From NCBI GenBank assembly GCA_035291905.1, contig DATDRF010000012.1, forward strand, positions 1 to 5,545: a DNA stretch of 5,545 bases, written 5' to 3'. The notes under the pieces are model-generated. The model searched no databases and was not told the origin of the DNA. It saw nothing but the letters and a program-made list of their open reading frames with translations. This document shows positions 1-5,545 of this stretch, one piece after another (within the stretch, counting starts at the first letter, position 1; every line of letters starts with the position of its first letter). The translations under genes and the position numbers were made by a program. This DNA is from JACPLA01 sp035291905 (GTDB lineage Bacteria > Bacteroidota > Ignavibacteria > UBA10030).

Positions 1-46
1 CGGGGATCCCGCGAGCTTTTGGCGGGAGCCGGAATGGGAGGTCACT
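1..46 (+). repeat. Tail of a kinase-start repeat unit (H2 hairpin plus leader) cut by the window edge
   Basis: This stretch matches the leader of unit C in the array almost base for base. It holds an H2-type hairpin, TCCCGC at 7-12 pairing with GCGGGA at 22-27 around a loop containing TTTT, followed by the Shine-Dalgarno GGGAGG at 36-41, five bases before the GTG start at 47. The opening CGGGGATCCC resembles unit B, where the bases before GATCCC are the end of an inserted palindrome, rather than units C, E or F. I infer that a B-like unit lies just left of the window. Confidence 0.8.
36..41 (+). promoter_or_regulatory. Shine-Dalgarno GGGAGG that fixes the GTG start of the first kinase
   Basis: GGGAGG lies five bases upstream of GTG 47. 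It supports the non-ATG start that gives the family-typical N-terminus MIGSTISHYK. The same leader in unit C, with GAGAGG, is followed by ATG at the equivalent position. Confidence 0.8.
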
Positions 47-2773
47 GTGATTGGTTCGACAATCAGCCACTACAAGATCCTGGAAAAACTGGGCGAAGGT
101 GGCATGGGCGTTGTTTACAAGGCCCAGGACACAAAGCTCAACCGCACTGCGGCCCTGAAATTCCTTCCGGACCGAGTCAATCAGGACGCAGGCGCGAAAG
201 AACGCTTTCTCCAGGAAGCTCAGGCGGCCGCGGGTCTGAATCATCCGAATATCTGCACAGTCTATGGCGTGGATGAGCACGAGGGACGCCTTTTCATATC
301 GATGGAATTTGTTGATGGTGGAACCCTGCGAGAGAAACTTCCTTTCCAGAAGATCAATGATGCATTATCGATTGCTGTTCAGATCGGTGAGGCTTTGCAG
401 GAAGCGCATGCGAAAGGTATCGTGCATCGGGATATCAAAGCCGATAACGTCATGCTCACATCCAAGGGCCAGGCGAAAGTGATGGACTTCGGCCTTGCAA
501 AGCTGAAAGGGTCTCTCAAACTGACCCGCTCCTCCAGCACGGTCGGGACTCTGGCTTACATGGCCCCGGAACAGATTCAGGGAGGCGAAGTTGACAGTCG
601 CAGCGACATTTTCTCGTTTGGCGTCCTTCTGTATGAAATGCTCACGGGCAAGACTCCTTTCCGCGGCGAACATGAGGCGGCGATGATGTATTCCATCCTC
701 AACGAGGAACCGGAGCCTTTGCAGAAATATCTGCCGGATGCTTCGGCCGATCTGCTGCACATGATCAACCGTGCATTCGAGAAAGACCCTGAAGATCGCT
801 ATCAATCTGCTGCCGACATGGTAAGCGAAATACGACGACTGTTGAAGCAATCCTCTCGGGTGTCAAAGCGATTGCTTGCCGACATGGTCGTTCCGCCGAT
901 GCATCGAGAGATAAGTGCTGAGCCGCGACAAGACCGAAAGCCTTCGATACCGACACCATGGATGGTCGGCGGAGGCGTCGGGATTATTGTCCTGGCAGCC
1001 CTCGTGTATGGTCTCTTCTTCACGGGTGGCGGCTCATCGGGACCTCGGGCGAGTCTGAACCCTGATATGACGATTCGCGTCCTGCCGATTCCCTTCAGTC
1101 AGTTTTCCTATTCCGGGCTTTCGAAAGACGGCAACTGGGTTGCCTTCCCGGCGGCAAACGCGAATACGACATGGGACGTCTACTATATGCATGTTTCCGG
1201 GAATGAAGTGAGGCGTGTAACGGCGGATTCCATCGGCTCCGGATTCAACCTCGGAGCGGACATTTCTCCGGACGGCAGCCTCATAGCGTATCCAAGACCA
1301 GGCTCCGGCTCCGGCGGAATCCCGGTCGATATCTGTGTGATCTCTTCCCTCGGTGGCTCAACCAAGCGGATTGCTCAACATTCAACGCTTGCACGCTGGA
1401 GACCTGATGGACAACGGGTTGGCTATGTCCTCTTTCGGGATCCGACTCCAAAGGCCGCATACAATCTTTGGAGCGTGAAACCCGATGGGAGTGACAGTCG
1501 GCTTGAGTTTTCAGACAGTCTTGGAGTAGGGGGTCCTTTTTCCCGCTATTCATTCAATTGGTCCCCAGACGGCCGCTCGATCGTCTGGATAAGGTCTTTC
1601 GAAGGTGGCTACCAGGAAGTTATCACACATGAGCTGGATGGCGGCAGGGAGCGCCAACTTACCTTCGATAAGAAAAACATCGATGATGTCGCATGGACCA
1701 AGAATGGCTTCATTGTTTTTTCCTCAAATAGAGGCGGCAACACCAACCTTTGGATTGTGCCGGTGGACGGGGGAACGCCTCAGCAGCTGACGAAGGGGAG
1801 CGGACCGGATATCGGAATGAGTGTATCGGGCGACGACCAGAAGCTCGTCTACCTGCAGCAACAACAGGTTGGGTCTGTTTTGATAGCGGATCTCAAGACG
1901 AACGAATCCCGTCAGATAACCTTTGACGATCGCCAGATTTATAACCTGGCAGTCTCCCCAAACGGACAGAGAGTGGCGTACACTATGGGGGACATTGACC
2001 CGTTGAAACCTGGTCTCGGCCTCTACCTTCAGGATCGTGATGGTTCTCATCGGCGATCCTTGATGTCCGAGCCGGCCGGAATCACATCCATTTCATGGTC
2101 ACCGGATGGCAATCGAATCTCGTTCGCGATGCAACCCCTCAACCAGCCTATCGATTCAACCAGAATCTGTGTTGTGAATGCGACGGACCCGGGGGAGCCA
2201 AAACAATTGACAATGGGCATTCGAGCCGCCTGGTTGACTCCGGTCAGACTTGCCGTGACGAAACTGACGCAAAGAGACGCTAATGTCACCACGCATGACG
2301 AGGTCATAAATACTGACGGCCCGCAATCGCCGAAACGGATGGAAGATTCCCTTTCGGTAGTTAGAGCCATTACTGGAAACAGACTCCTCCTGCAGGACGA
2401 CCATCTGGCCCGCCAAGGCCTGTGGATCGTTTCATCGGATTTTTTGGACAATCCGTCGAAGGGTTCGCGGAGAAAATTGGCGATACCGGATGGGGCTCTT
2501 CCCATCGCGGGTTTCAGGTCTCTTTATGTCCTCGACTCGCGAAATCGCATTTGGAAGATCGACTACGCGACCGGGAAAAGAGAGCAACTGAGAGGTTCTT
2601 TTCCAGGACTCAATGCCAGGGACTCCAGACAGGCAAGCCAACTGGTGAACCTCGGCCCTCAGAACTGGGATGTCGCCTCGTGCATAAGCGTCGATGACAA
2701 CGACTCCGAGGTTGCGTTCGTGACATTCCGGTACAGCGCAAAACTCGTGATGATTGAGAATATCTTCAAATGA
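47..2773 (+). CDS. Membrane-anchored Ser/Thr protein kinase with C-terminal TolB/WD40-like beta-propeller
   Basis: A 908-residue Hanks-type kinase that transfers phosphate from ATP to Ser/Thr of target proteins; its targets are unknown. Residues 1-265 form the kinase domain: glycine loop GEGGMG 16-21, ATP-binding Lys38, helix-C Glu57, catalytic HRD 127-129 with Lys131 and Asn134, DFG 147-149 and APE 173-175. All key residues are present; the catalytic loop reads HRDIKADN where HRDIKPEN is usual. A juxtamembrane linker leads to one hydrophobic segment at about 305-325, followed by a Gly-rich stretch. The remainder shows propeller blades marked by SPDG-like turns at 407, 452, 506, 637 and 685. 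By family topology the kinase is cytoplasmic and the propeller is outside the membrane, probably as a sensor (inference). The start is GTG 47, supported by GGGAGG. The stop lies 7 bases before the next gene's preferred start, so the two probably share a transcript. Confidence 0.95.
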   Translation: MIGSTISHYKILEKLGEGGMGVVYKAQDTKLNRTAALKFLPDRVNQDAGAKERFLQEAQAAAGLNHPNICTVYGVDEHEGRLFISMEFVDGGTLREKLPFQKINDALSIAVQIGEALQEAHAKGIVHRDIKADNVMLTSKGQAKVMDFGLAKLKGSLKLTRSSSTVGTLAYMAPEQIQGGEVDSRSDIFSFGVLLYEMLTGKTPFRGEHEAAMMYSILNEEPEPLQKYLPDASADLLHMINRAFEKDPEDRYQSAADMVSEIRRLLKQSSRVSKRLLADMVVPPMHREISAEPRQDRKPSIPTPWMVGGGVGIIVLAALVYGLFFTGGGSSGPRASLNPDMTIRVLPIPFSQFSYSGLSKDGNWVAFPAANANTTWDVYYMHVSGNEVRRVTADSIGSGFNLGADISPDGSLIAYPRPGSGSGGIPVDICVISSLGGSTKRIAQHSTLARWRPDGQRVGYVLFRDPTPKAAYNLWSVKPDGSDSRLEFSDSLGVGGPFSRYSFNWSPDGRSIVWIRSFEGGYQEVITHELDGGRERQLTFDKKNIDDVAWTKNGFIVFSSNRGGNTNLWIVPVDGGTPQQLTKGSGPDIGMSVSGDDQKLVYLQQQQVGSVLIADLKTNESRQITFDDRQIYNLAVSPNGQRVAYTMGDIDPLKPGLGLYLQDRDGSHRRSLMSEPAGITSISWSPDGNRISFAMQPLNQPIDSTRICVVNATDPGEPKQLTMGIRAAWLTPVRLAVTKLTQRDANVTTHDEVINTDGPQSPKRMEDSLSVVRAITGNRLLLQDDHLARQGLWIVSSDFLDNPSKGSRRKLAIPDGALPIAGFRSLYVLDSRNRIWKIDYATGKREQLRGSFPGLNARDSRQASQLVNLGPQNWDVASCISVDDNDSEVAFVTFRYSAKLVMIENIFK

Positions 2774-2776
2774 GGA
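2772..2776 (+). promoter_or_regulatory. Shine-Dalgarno GAGGA supporting a TTG start at 2781
   Basis: GAGGA overlaps the kinase stop codon and ends four bases before TTG 2781. It favours that start over the in-frame TTG at 2754, which would add nine polar residues before the first beta strand and has no comparable ribosome-binding site. Confidence 0.6.
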
Positions 2777-2780
2777 TTCA

Positions 2781-3920
2781 TTGAAACTTCGGGTGATTGT
2801 CCTTGGTGCGGGGTTCGGCGGCCTGGAACTGTCCGCTCTTTTGTCGGAAGAATTCGGCGATTCATTAGACCTTCTCCTCATCGACAAGAGCGACACGTTT
2901 TCCTTCGGATACTCAAAGCTCGATGTGATGTTCGGCCGTAAGTCCCCCGAAGAGGTTCGCATCTCGTACCGTGACATCTCGAAGCCCGGCGTGCGCTTTC
3001 TTCAGGAAGCGGTGACCGCCATCGATCCGGATGCACGGCGTGTCGTCACGGAAAACGCGACGTACGATGCTGACGTGCTGGTTGTGGCCCTTGGCGCTGA
3101 TTACGATATTGACGCCACACCGGGTCTGTCCGAAGGCGGCAACGAGTTCTATTCCGTTGCGGGTGCAGAGCGGTTGCGGGAAGTGCTCCCCACGTTCTCG
3201 AAAGGCCGAGCGATTGTCGGAGTAACTTCAGCGCCGTTTAAATGCCCGCCGGCTCCAAGCGAGGCCGCACTGTTGCTGGATGATTACTTGAAAGCCCGCG
3301 GCGTGCGAGCAGATTGTAAAATCAGCCTTGTGATGCCCTTTGGCCTCCCGATTCCCCCTTCGCCAGCAACGTCACGGGCACTCCTTGCGGTCTTCGCCGA
3401 ACGCGGCATTACGTACGTACCGAACCGGCTTGTTCGTGCGCTTGATCCCTTACGCCATGTAGCGCTCCTTGACAATAATGAAGAGATGCCGTACGACCTG
3501 TTCCTTGGTATCCCAAAGCACTGCGCCCCGGCGGTGGTTGCCGAAAGTGGCTTGACGGAAAATGGTTGGATTCCCGTCGATCGGAAAAACCTCAAGACGC
3601 GGTTTCCCGGTGTGTATGCAATTGGCGACGTGACGAGCGTGGGGACCCCGAAGGCCGGTGTTTTCGCCGAGGGAGCTGCAAAAGTGGCAGCGGCATCGAT
3701 CATCGCCGAAGTCAAGGGCGGTAAGCATCCGACGGGATACAATGGCGCCGGCTCTTGTTACGTTGAATTTGGAGGTGACCGTGTTGGACGCGTCGACGTG
3801 GATTTCTTTTCGGGACCCCAGCCTACGGGGAGCTATATCGAAGCATCCGAGTCACTTGTCAAGGAGAAAAAGCGGTTTGGGTCAACTCGTCAGGCCCGCT
3901 GGTTTGGCCAGAATACGTGA
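2781..3920 (+). CDS. FAD/NAD(P)-dependent oxidoreductase, sulfide:quinone reductase / flavocytochrome c flavoprotein type
   Basis: A 379-residue two-dinucleotide-fold flavoprotein. From TTG 2781 it begins directly with the FAD-binding strand and GAGFGG at 9-14, with an acidic end of the second strand at Asp35 (LLLIDK). A second dinucleotide region lies near 143-150. The C-terminal FAD motif YAIGDV is at 279-284. The segment FKCPPAP around Cys155 matches the CPPAPxE motif of sulfide:quinone reductases and FCSD flavoproteins, where this Cys is redox-active. Cys326 in GSCYVEFGG could be the partner Cys (inference). The terminal FGSTRQARWFG suggests a full-length protein. No membrane helix is visible. 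It probably oxidises a reduced sulfur or NAD(P)H donor, but the substrate is not readable from sequence. An upstream in-frame TTG at 2754 would overlap the kinase gene and is less likely. The gene sits between two kinases on the same strand. Confidence 0.85.
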   Translation: MKLRVIVLGAGFGGLELSALLSEEFGDSLDLLLIDKSDTFSFGYSKLDVMFGRKSPEEVRISYRDISKPGVRFLQEAVTAIDPDARRVVTENATYDADVLVVALGADYDIDATPGLSEGGNEFYSVAGAERLREVLPTFSKGRAIVGVTSAPFKCPPAPSEAALLLDDYLKARGVRADCKISLVMPFGLPIPPSPATSRALLAVFAERGITYVPNRLVRALDPLRHVALLDNNEEMPYDLFLGIPKHCAPAVVAESGLTENGWIPVDRKNLKTRFPGVYAIGDVTSVGTPKAGVFAEGAAKVAAASIIAEVKGGKHPTGYNGAGSCYVEFGGDRVGRVDVDFFSGPQPTGSYIEASESLVKEKKRFGSTRQARWFGQNT

Positions 3921-3958
3921 TGCAGCGACGCATAGACAGATAATCCTATCGGGAGTGC

Positions 3959-3962
3959 AGGA
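3959..3962 (+). promoter_or_regulatory. Shine-Dalgarno AGGA before the first truncated kinase start
   Basis: AGGA lies six bases before ATG 3969, with a further GGGAG at 3951-3955. Unlike every later unit, this start has no H2 hairpin leader; the 48 bases after the oxidoreductase stop look like ordinary short intergenic DNA. This may be the original leader of the kinase whose body now begins at 4787 (inference). Confidence 0.5.
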
Positions 3963-4020
3963 TAACAGATGATCGGCTCGACAATCAGTCACTACAAAGT
4001 CCTCGAGAAACTGGGCGAAG

Positions 4021-4112
4021 TCCCAAAACTGCCCACGCCTGCTTGCCGGAATGCTCGGCATGCAGGCAAGTGCAGGCACGAGTGTTTTCCAACGAGTGGC
4101 AGCAGTTTTGAG
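4021..4112 (+). repeat. Hairpin H1 of unit B, with a nested palindrome in its loop
   Basis: CAAAACTGC 4024-4032 pairs with GCAGTTTTG 4102-4110, and CCAC 4033-4036 pairs with GTGG 4096-4099. CA at 4100-4101 is unpaired on the 3' arm. The outermost TCC/GGA pairs seen in units D, E and F are lost here because a second insertion begins at 4113. The loop ends in AACGA as in unit F but is enlarged by 43 bases. Confidence 0.85.
4038..4080 (+). repeat. Nested palindromic insertion in the H1 loop of unit B, with a CACG duplication
   Basis: Compared with unit F, unit B has 43 extra bases here. The first 39 form an imperfect hairpin: CCTG and CTTGCC pair with GGCAAG and CAGG, leaving TG unpaired. CACG occurs just before it (4034-4037) and at its end (4077-4080), as a 4-base target-site duplication would. 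It resembles the small palindrome in unit E (CCTGCCTGCC type). Confidence 0.7.
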
Positions 4113-4148
4113 CCTGCCCGCCGAACACGTTTCTCTGTGGCAGGCGGG
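4113..4148 (+). repeat. Second palindromic insertion between H1 and H2 of unit B
   Basis: Thirty-six bases absent from units C-F split GAG from GATCCC. The ends, CCTGCCCGCC and GGCAGGCGGG, can pair in two overlapping registers: CCTGCC with GGCAGG, or CCCGCC with GGCGGG. Its last bases CGGG also appear at bases 1-4 of the window, before the same GATCCC, which suggests a second copy just left of the window. Confidence 0.65.
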
Positions 4149-4242
4149 GATCCCGCCAGCTTTTAGCGGGAGCTGGAATGAGAGGTCACTATGATCGGTT
4201 CCACAATCAGCCACTACAAGATCCTGGAGAAACTGGGCGAAG
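4145..4242 (+). repeat. Direct repeat of bases 1-98 (90 of 98 identical, no gaps)
   Basis: The end of unit B plus the kinase start of unit C aligns without gaps to window bases 1-98, with eight mismatches by hand count. The match covers the tail of the inserted palindrome, H2, the ribosome-binding site, the start codon (ATG here, GTG in the first kinase) and 17 kinase codons. It ends exactly where unit C diverges into H1, at GAAG. Confidence 0.9.
4151..4171 (+). repeat. Hairpin H2 before unit C
   Basis: TCCCGC 4151-4156 pairs with GCGGGA 4166-4171 around a loop containing TTTT. The possible Shine-Dalgarno GAGAGG (4180-4185) follows, five bases before ATG 4191. No T-run follows the stem, so this is not a standard intrinsic terminator. 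Confidence 0.7.
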
Positions 4243-4293
4243 TGCCACAATTTCCCACGAGCGCATTGCAGCGAGTGGCAGAAATTGTGAGCA
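4243..4293 (+). repeat. Hairpin H1 of unit C
   Basis: TGC 4243-4245 pairs with GCA 4291-4293, CACAATTTC 4246-4254 with GAAATTGTG 4281-4289, and CCAC 4255-4258 with GTGG 4275-4278. Unpaired CA (4279-4280) and A (4290) lie only on the 3' arm; the loop is 16 bases. Relative to unit F, both arms have changed at several stem positions while pairing is kept throughout. Confidence 0.9.
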
Positions 4294-4314
4294 TCCCGCC
4301 CCTTTTTGGCGGGA
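4294..4314 (+). repeat. Hairpin H2 before unit D
   Basis: TCCCGCC 4294-4300 pairs perfectly with GGCGGGA 4308-4314 around the loop CCTTTTT. It abuts H1 without a gap and is followed by the strong Shine-Dalgarno at 4323-4330. Confidence 0.8.
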
Positions 4315-4322
4315 GCTGCCCG

Positions 4323-4330
4323 AAGGAGGG
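4323..4330 (+). promoter_or_regulatory. Strong Shine-Dalgarno AAGGAGGG before unit D
   Basis: AAGGAGGG lies three bases before ATG 4334 (four bases from the GGAGG core). It is an unusually good ribosome-binding site for a frame that encodes only a fragment, and one reason to keep open that these starts are translated. Confidence 0.7.
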
Positions 4331-4393
4331 TGCATGATCGGTCAGTCGATTTCGCACTATCAGATCTTAGAAAAGCTTGGTGAAGGCGGCATG

Positions 4394-4445
4394 TCCCAAA
4401 ATGGCCTGCGAGCGTTTTTTCAGCGAGCAGTCGCCATTTTGAGGA
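4394..4445 (+). repeat. Hairpin H1 of unit D
   Basis: TCC 4394-4396 pairs with GGA 4443-4445, CAAAATGGC 4397-4405 with GCCATTTTG 4433-4441, and CTGC 4406-4409 with GCAG 4427-4430. The loop is 17 bases. Unpaired TC (4431-4432) and A (4442) are again only on the 3' arm. The inner stem is CTGC/GCAG instead of CCAC/GTGG, a double compensatory change. Confidence 0.9.
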
Positions 4446-4466
4446 CCTCGGTGTTTTCTGCCGGGG
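4446..4466 (+). repeat. Hairpin H2 before unit E, with one G-U pair
   Basis: CCTCGG 4446-4451 pairs with CCGGGG 4461-4466, including one G-U pair, around a loop rich in T. This is the most diverged and weakest H2. GAGGG at 4477-4481 is the likely Shine-Dalgarno, four bases before ATG 4486. Confidence 0.55.
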
Positions 4467-4545
4467 GCTGGAAAGCGAGGGCCCTATGATCGGCCAAACT
4501 ATCTCTCATTACAAAATTCTCGACAAGCTGGGGGAGGGTGGAATG

Positions 4546-4616
4546 TCCCAAAATTCCCTGCGAGCCTGCCTGCCGGACAGGCAGGCGTATTCTGCGAGCA
4601 GACGGAATTTTGAGGA
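4546..4616 (+). repeat. Hairpin H1 of unit E, with a nested perfect palindrome
   Basis: TCC 4546-4548 pairs with GGA 4614-4616, CAAAATTCC 4549-4557 with GGAATTTTG 4604-4612, and CTGC 4558-4561 with GCAG 4598-4601. Unpaired AC (4602-4603) and A (4613) lie on the 3' arm. The loop carries the insertion at 4565-4585. Confidence 0.9.
4565..4585 (+). repeat. Perfect 21-base palindromic insertion in the H1 loop of unit E
   Basis: CCTGCCTG 4565-4572 pairs with CAGGCAGG 4578-4585 around the five bases CCGGA. It is absent from the otherwise similar loop of unit D. It shares the CCTGC/GCAGG ends with the insertion at 4038, so both probably belong to one family of miniature palindromes. Confidence 0.8.
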
Positions 4617-4636
4617 TCCGCCATCTTTATGGCGGA
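4617..4636 (+). repeat. Hairpin H2 before unit F, overlapping its Shine-Dalgarno
   Basis: TCCGCCAT 4617-4624 pairs perfectly with ATGGCGGA 4629-4636 around CTTT. The only plausible ribosome-binding site for unit F, GGAGG 4634-4638, has its first three bases inside the 3' arm of this stem, so folding would partly hide it. Confidence 0.75.
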
Positions 4637-4698
4637 GGCGTAGCCTATGATCGGTCAGACAATTTCTCATTATAAGATTCTCGATAAGCTCGGTGAAG

Positions 4699-4749
4699 TC
4701 CCAAAACTGCCCACGAGTGTTTTCCAACGAGTGGCTGCAGTTTTGAGGA
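4699..4749 (+). repeat. Hairpin H1 of unit F (simplest form)
   Basis: TCC 4699-4701 pairs with GGA 4747-4749, CAAAACTGC 4702-4710 with GCAGTTTTG 4737-4745, and CCAC 4711-4714 with GTGG 4731-4734. The loop is 16 bases. CT (4735-4736) and A (4746) are unpaired on the 3' arm only. Confidence 0.9.
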
Positions 4750-4770
4750 TCCCGCCGTTTTTCGGCGGGA
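4750..4770 (+). repeat. Hairpin H2 before the intact second kinase
   Basis: TCCCGCCG 4750-4757 pairs perfectly with CGGCGGGA 4763-4770 around TTTTT. The T-run is in the loop rather than after the stem, so it is not a normal terminator. Confidence 0.85.
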
Positions 4771-4775
4771 GCTGC

Positions 4776-4781
4776 AGGAGG
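4776..4781 (+). promoter_or_regulatory. Shine-Dalgarno AGGAGG of the second kinase
   Basis: A near-consensus AGGAGG sits five bases before ATG 4787 and outside the H2 stem. It lies inside the unit F reading frame, so ribosomes finishing unit F would pass over it. Confidence 0.85.
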
Positions 4782-4786
4782 TTACT

Positions 4787-5545
<759 letters not shown>

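Larger units (their letters stand above)
3969..4166 (+). pseudogene. Unit B: kinase start truncated after LGE, 65-codon open frame
   Basis: Residues 1-17 read MIGSTISHYKVLEKLGE, the N-lobe strand leading into the glycine loop. The frame then leaves kinase sequence at 4020 and runs through hairpin H1, ending at TAG 4164-4166 within H2. No catalytic residue is present, so it cannot be a kinase. Two palindromic insertions, at 4038-4080 and 4113-4148, disturb the frame. If both are removed, the frame reads VPKLPTSVFQRVAA as in unit F and would end in the TGA overlapping ATG 4191. The unit therefore probably once had the same ATGA overlap as the others. Whether any peptide is made is unknown. Confidence 0.75.
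4191..4337 (+). pseudogene. Unit C: kinase start truncated after LGE, 48-residue frame ending in ATGA overlap
   Basis: Residues 1-17 read MIGSTISHYKILEKLGE, then non-kinase residues VPQFPTSALQRVAE are encoded by hairpin H1. The frame ends at TGA 4335-4337, which overlaps ATG 4334 of unit D. Its N-terminal DNA is the closest in the array to that of the first kinase. It lacks all catalytic residues. It could be a relic, or a short leader peptide whose termination feeds ribosomes to the next start. Confidence 0.75.
4334..4489 (+). pseudogene. Unit D: kinase start truncated after LGEGGM, 51-residue frame ending in ATGA overlap
   Basis: Residues 1-20 read MIGQSISHYQILEKLGEGGM, so this unit keeps three more kinase codons than B, C and F. 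It then reads SQNGLRAFFQRAVAILR from H1. The stop TGA 4487-4489 overlaps ATG 4486 of unit E. Codon choice in the kinase part differs strongly from its neighbours (Ser as TCG, Leu as TTA and CTT), pointing to origin from a different paralogue. A longer open frame reaching back to 4178 exists but crosses the unit C start in another frame and is not credible. Confidence 0.75.
4486..4650 (+). pseudogene. Unit E: kinase start truncated after LGEGGM, 54-residue frame ending in ATGA overlap
   Basis: Residues 1-20 read MIGQTISHYKILDKLGEGGM, followed by SQNSLRA and then residues encoded by a 21-base palindromic insertion, which adds exactly seven codons. The rest of the H1 loop is two bases shorter than in unit D, so the downstream frame differs. 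The frame still stays open to TGA 4648-4650, overlapping ATG 4647. It has no catalytic residues. It is either a relic kinase start or a short coupled leader frame. Confidence 0.75.

Noticed and set aside
19..276. Open frame of 85 codons overlapping the start of the first kinase
   Set aside because: It is an out-of-frame reading of well-conserved kinase codons with low-complexity Gly/Arg/Ser content.
3921..3968. Promoter in the gap between the oxidoreductase and the array
   Set aside because: I see no convincing -35/-10 pair in these 48 bases; read-through from upstream is equally likely.
4178..4489. A 103-codon frame read as one protein from ATG 4178
   Set aside because: Its first half reads unit C in the wrong frame; the real start is ATG 4334, with a strong ribosome-binding site and the kinase N-terminus.
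4750..4770. H2 hairpins as intrinsic terminators
   Set aside because: The T-run is in the loop and no T-run follows the stem; a ribosome-binding site and start codon follow instead.

Overview
The window looks like a chromosomal segment from an uncultured or poorly studied bacterium of the Acidobacteriota type, or another lineage rich in Ser/Thr kinases (Zixibacteria, KSB1 and Latescibacterota are alternatives). The reason is the kinase N-terminus MIGxTISHYKILEKLGEGGM joined to a membrane anchor and a TolB/WD40-like propeller, which is typical of the large kinase families in those groups. This taxonomic call is inference. All genes I accept are on the + strand.

Layout: bases 1-46 are the tail of a repeat unit (hairpin plus Shine-Dalgarno) that continues left of the window. 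Bases 47-2773 encode a complete 908-residue membrane Ser/Thr kinase with a C-terminal beta-propeller. Bases 2781-3920 encode an FAD/NAD(P)-dependent oxidoreductase related to sulfide:quinone reductases and flavocytochrome c sulfide dehydrogenase flavoproteins. Bases 3969-4790 hold the remarkable part. Bases 4787-5545 begin a second, intact kinase that runs off the right edge.

Bases 3969-4790 contain five tandem units, named B to F here. Each unit starts with an ATG and the first 17 or 20 codons of a kinase of this family. It is cut at the glycine-rich loop (LGE or LGEGGM) and continues into a long imperfect hairpin (H1), a second GC-rich hairpin with a T-rich loop (H2), a Shine-Dalgarno, and then the ATG of the next unit. 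H1 has 16 base pairs, of which seven show compensatory changes between units, and it has extra unpaired bases only on its 3' arm. Units C, D, E and F each end in a TGA that overlaps the next ATG as ATGA, so the last four truncated starts and the full kinase form an unbroken chain of possible translational coupling. Small palindromes are nested inside units B and E. The start of the first kinase (1-98) is 90 of 98 bases identical to 4145-4242 inside the array, so the first kinase probably sits behind a similar unit.

My leading interpretation is a start-restoring repeat or mobile cassette. It would target the conserved P-loop codons of kinase genes and carry its own ribosome-binding site, start codon and kinase N-terminus, so that each insertion rebuilds an intact reading start downstream. 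Alternatives are serial internal deletion of tandem kinase paralogues between dispersed hairpins, or a selected leader that controls translation of the downstream kinase. The sequence alone does not decide between these.
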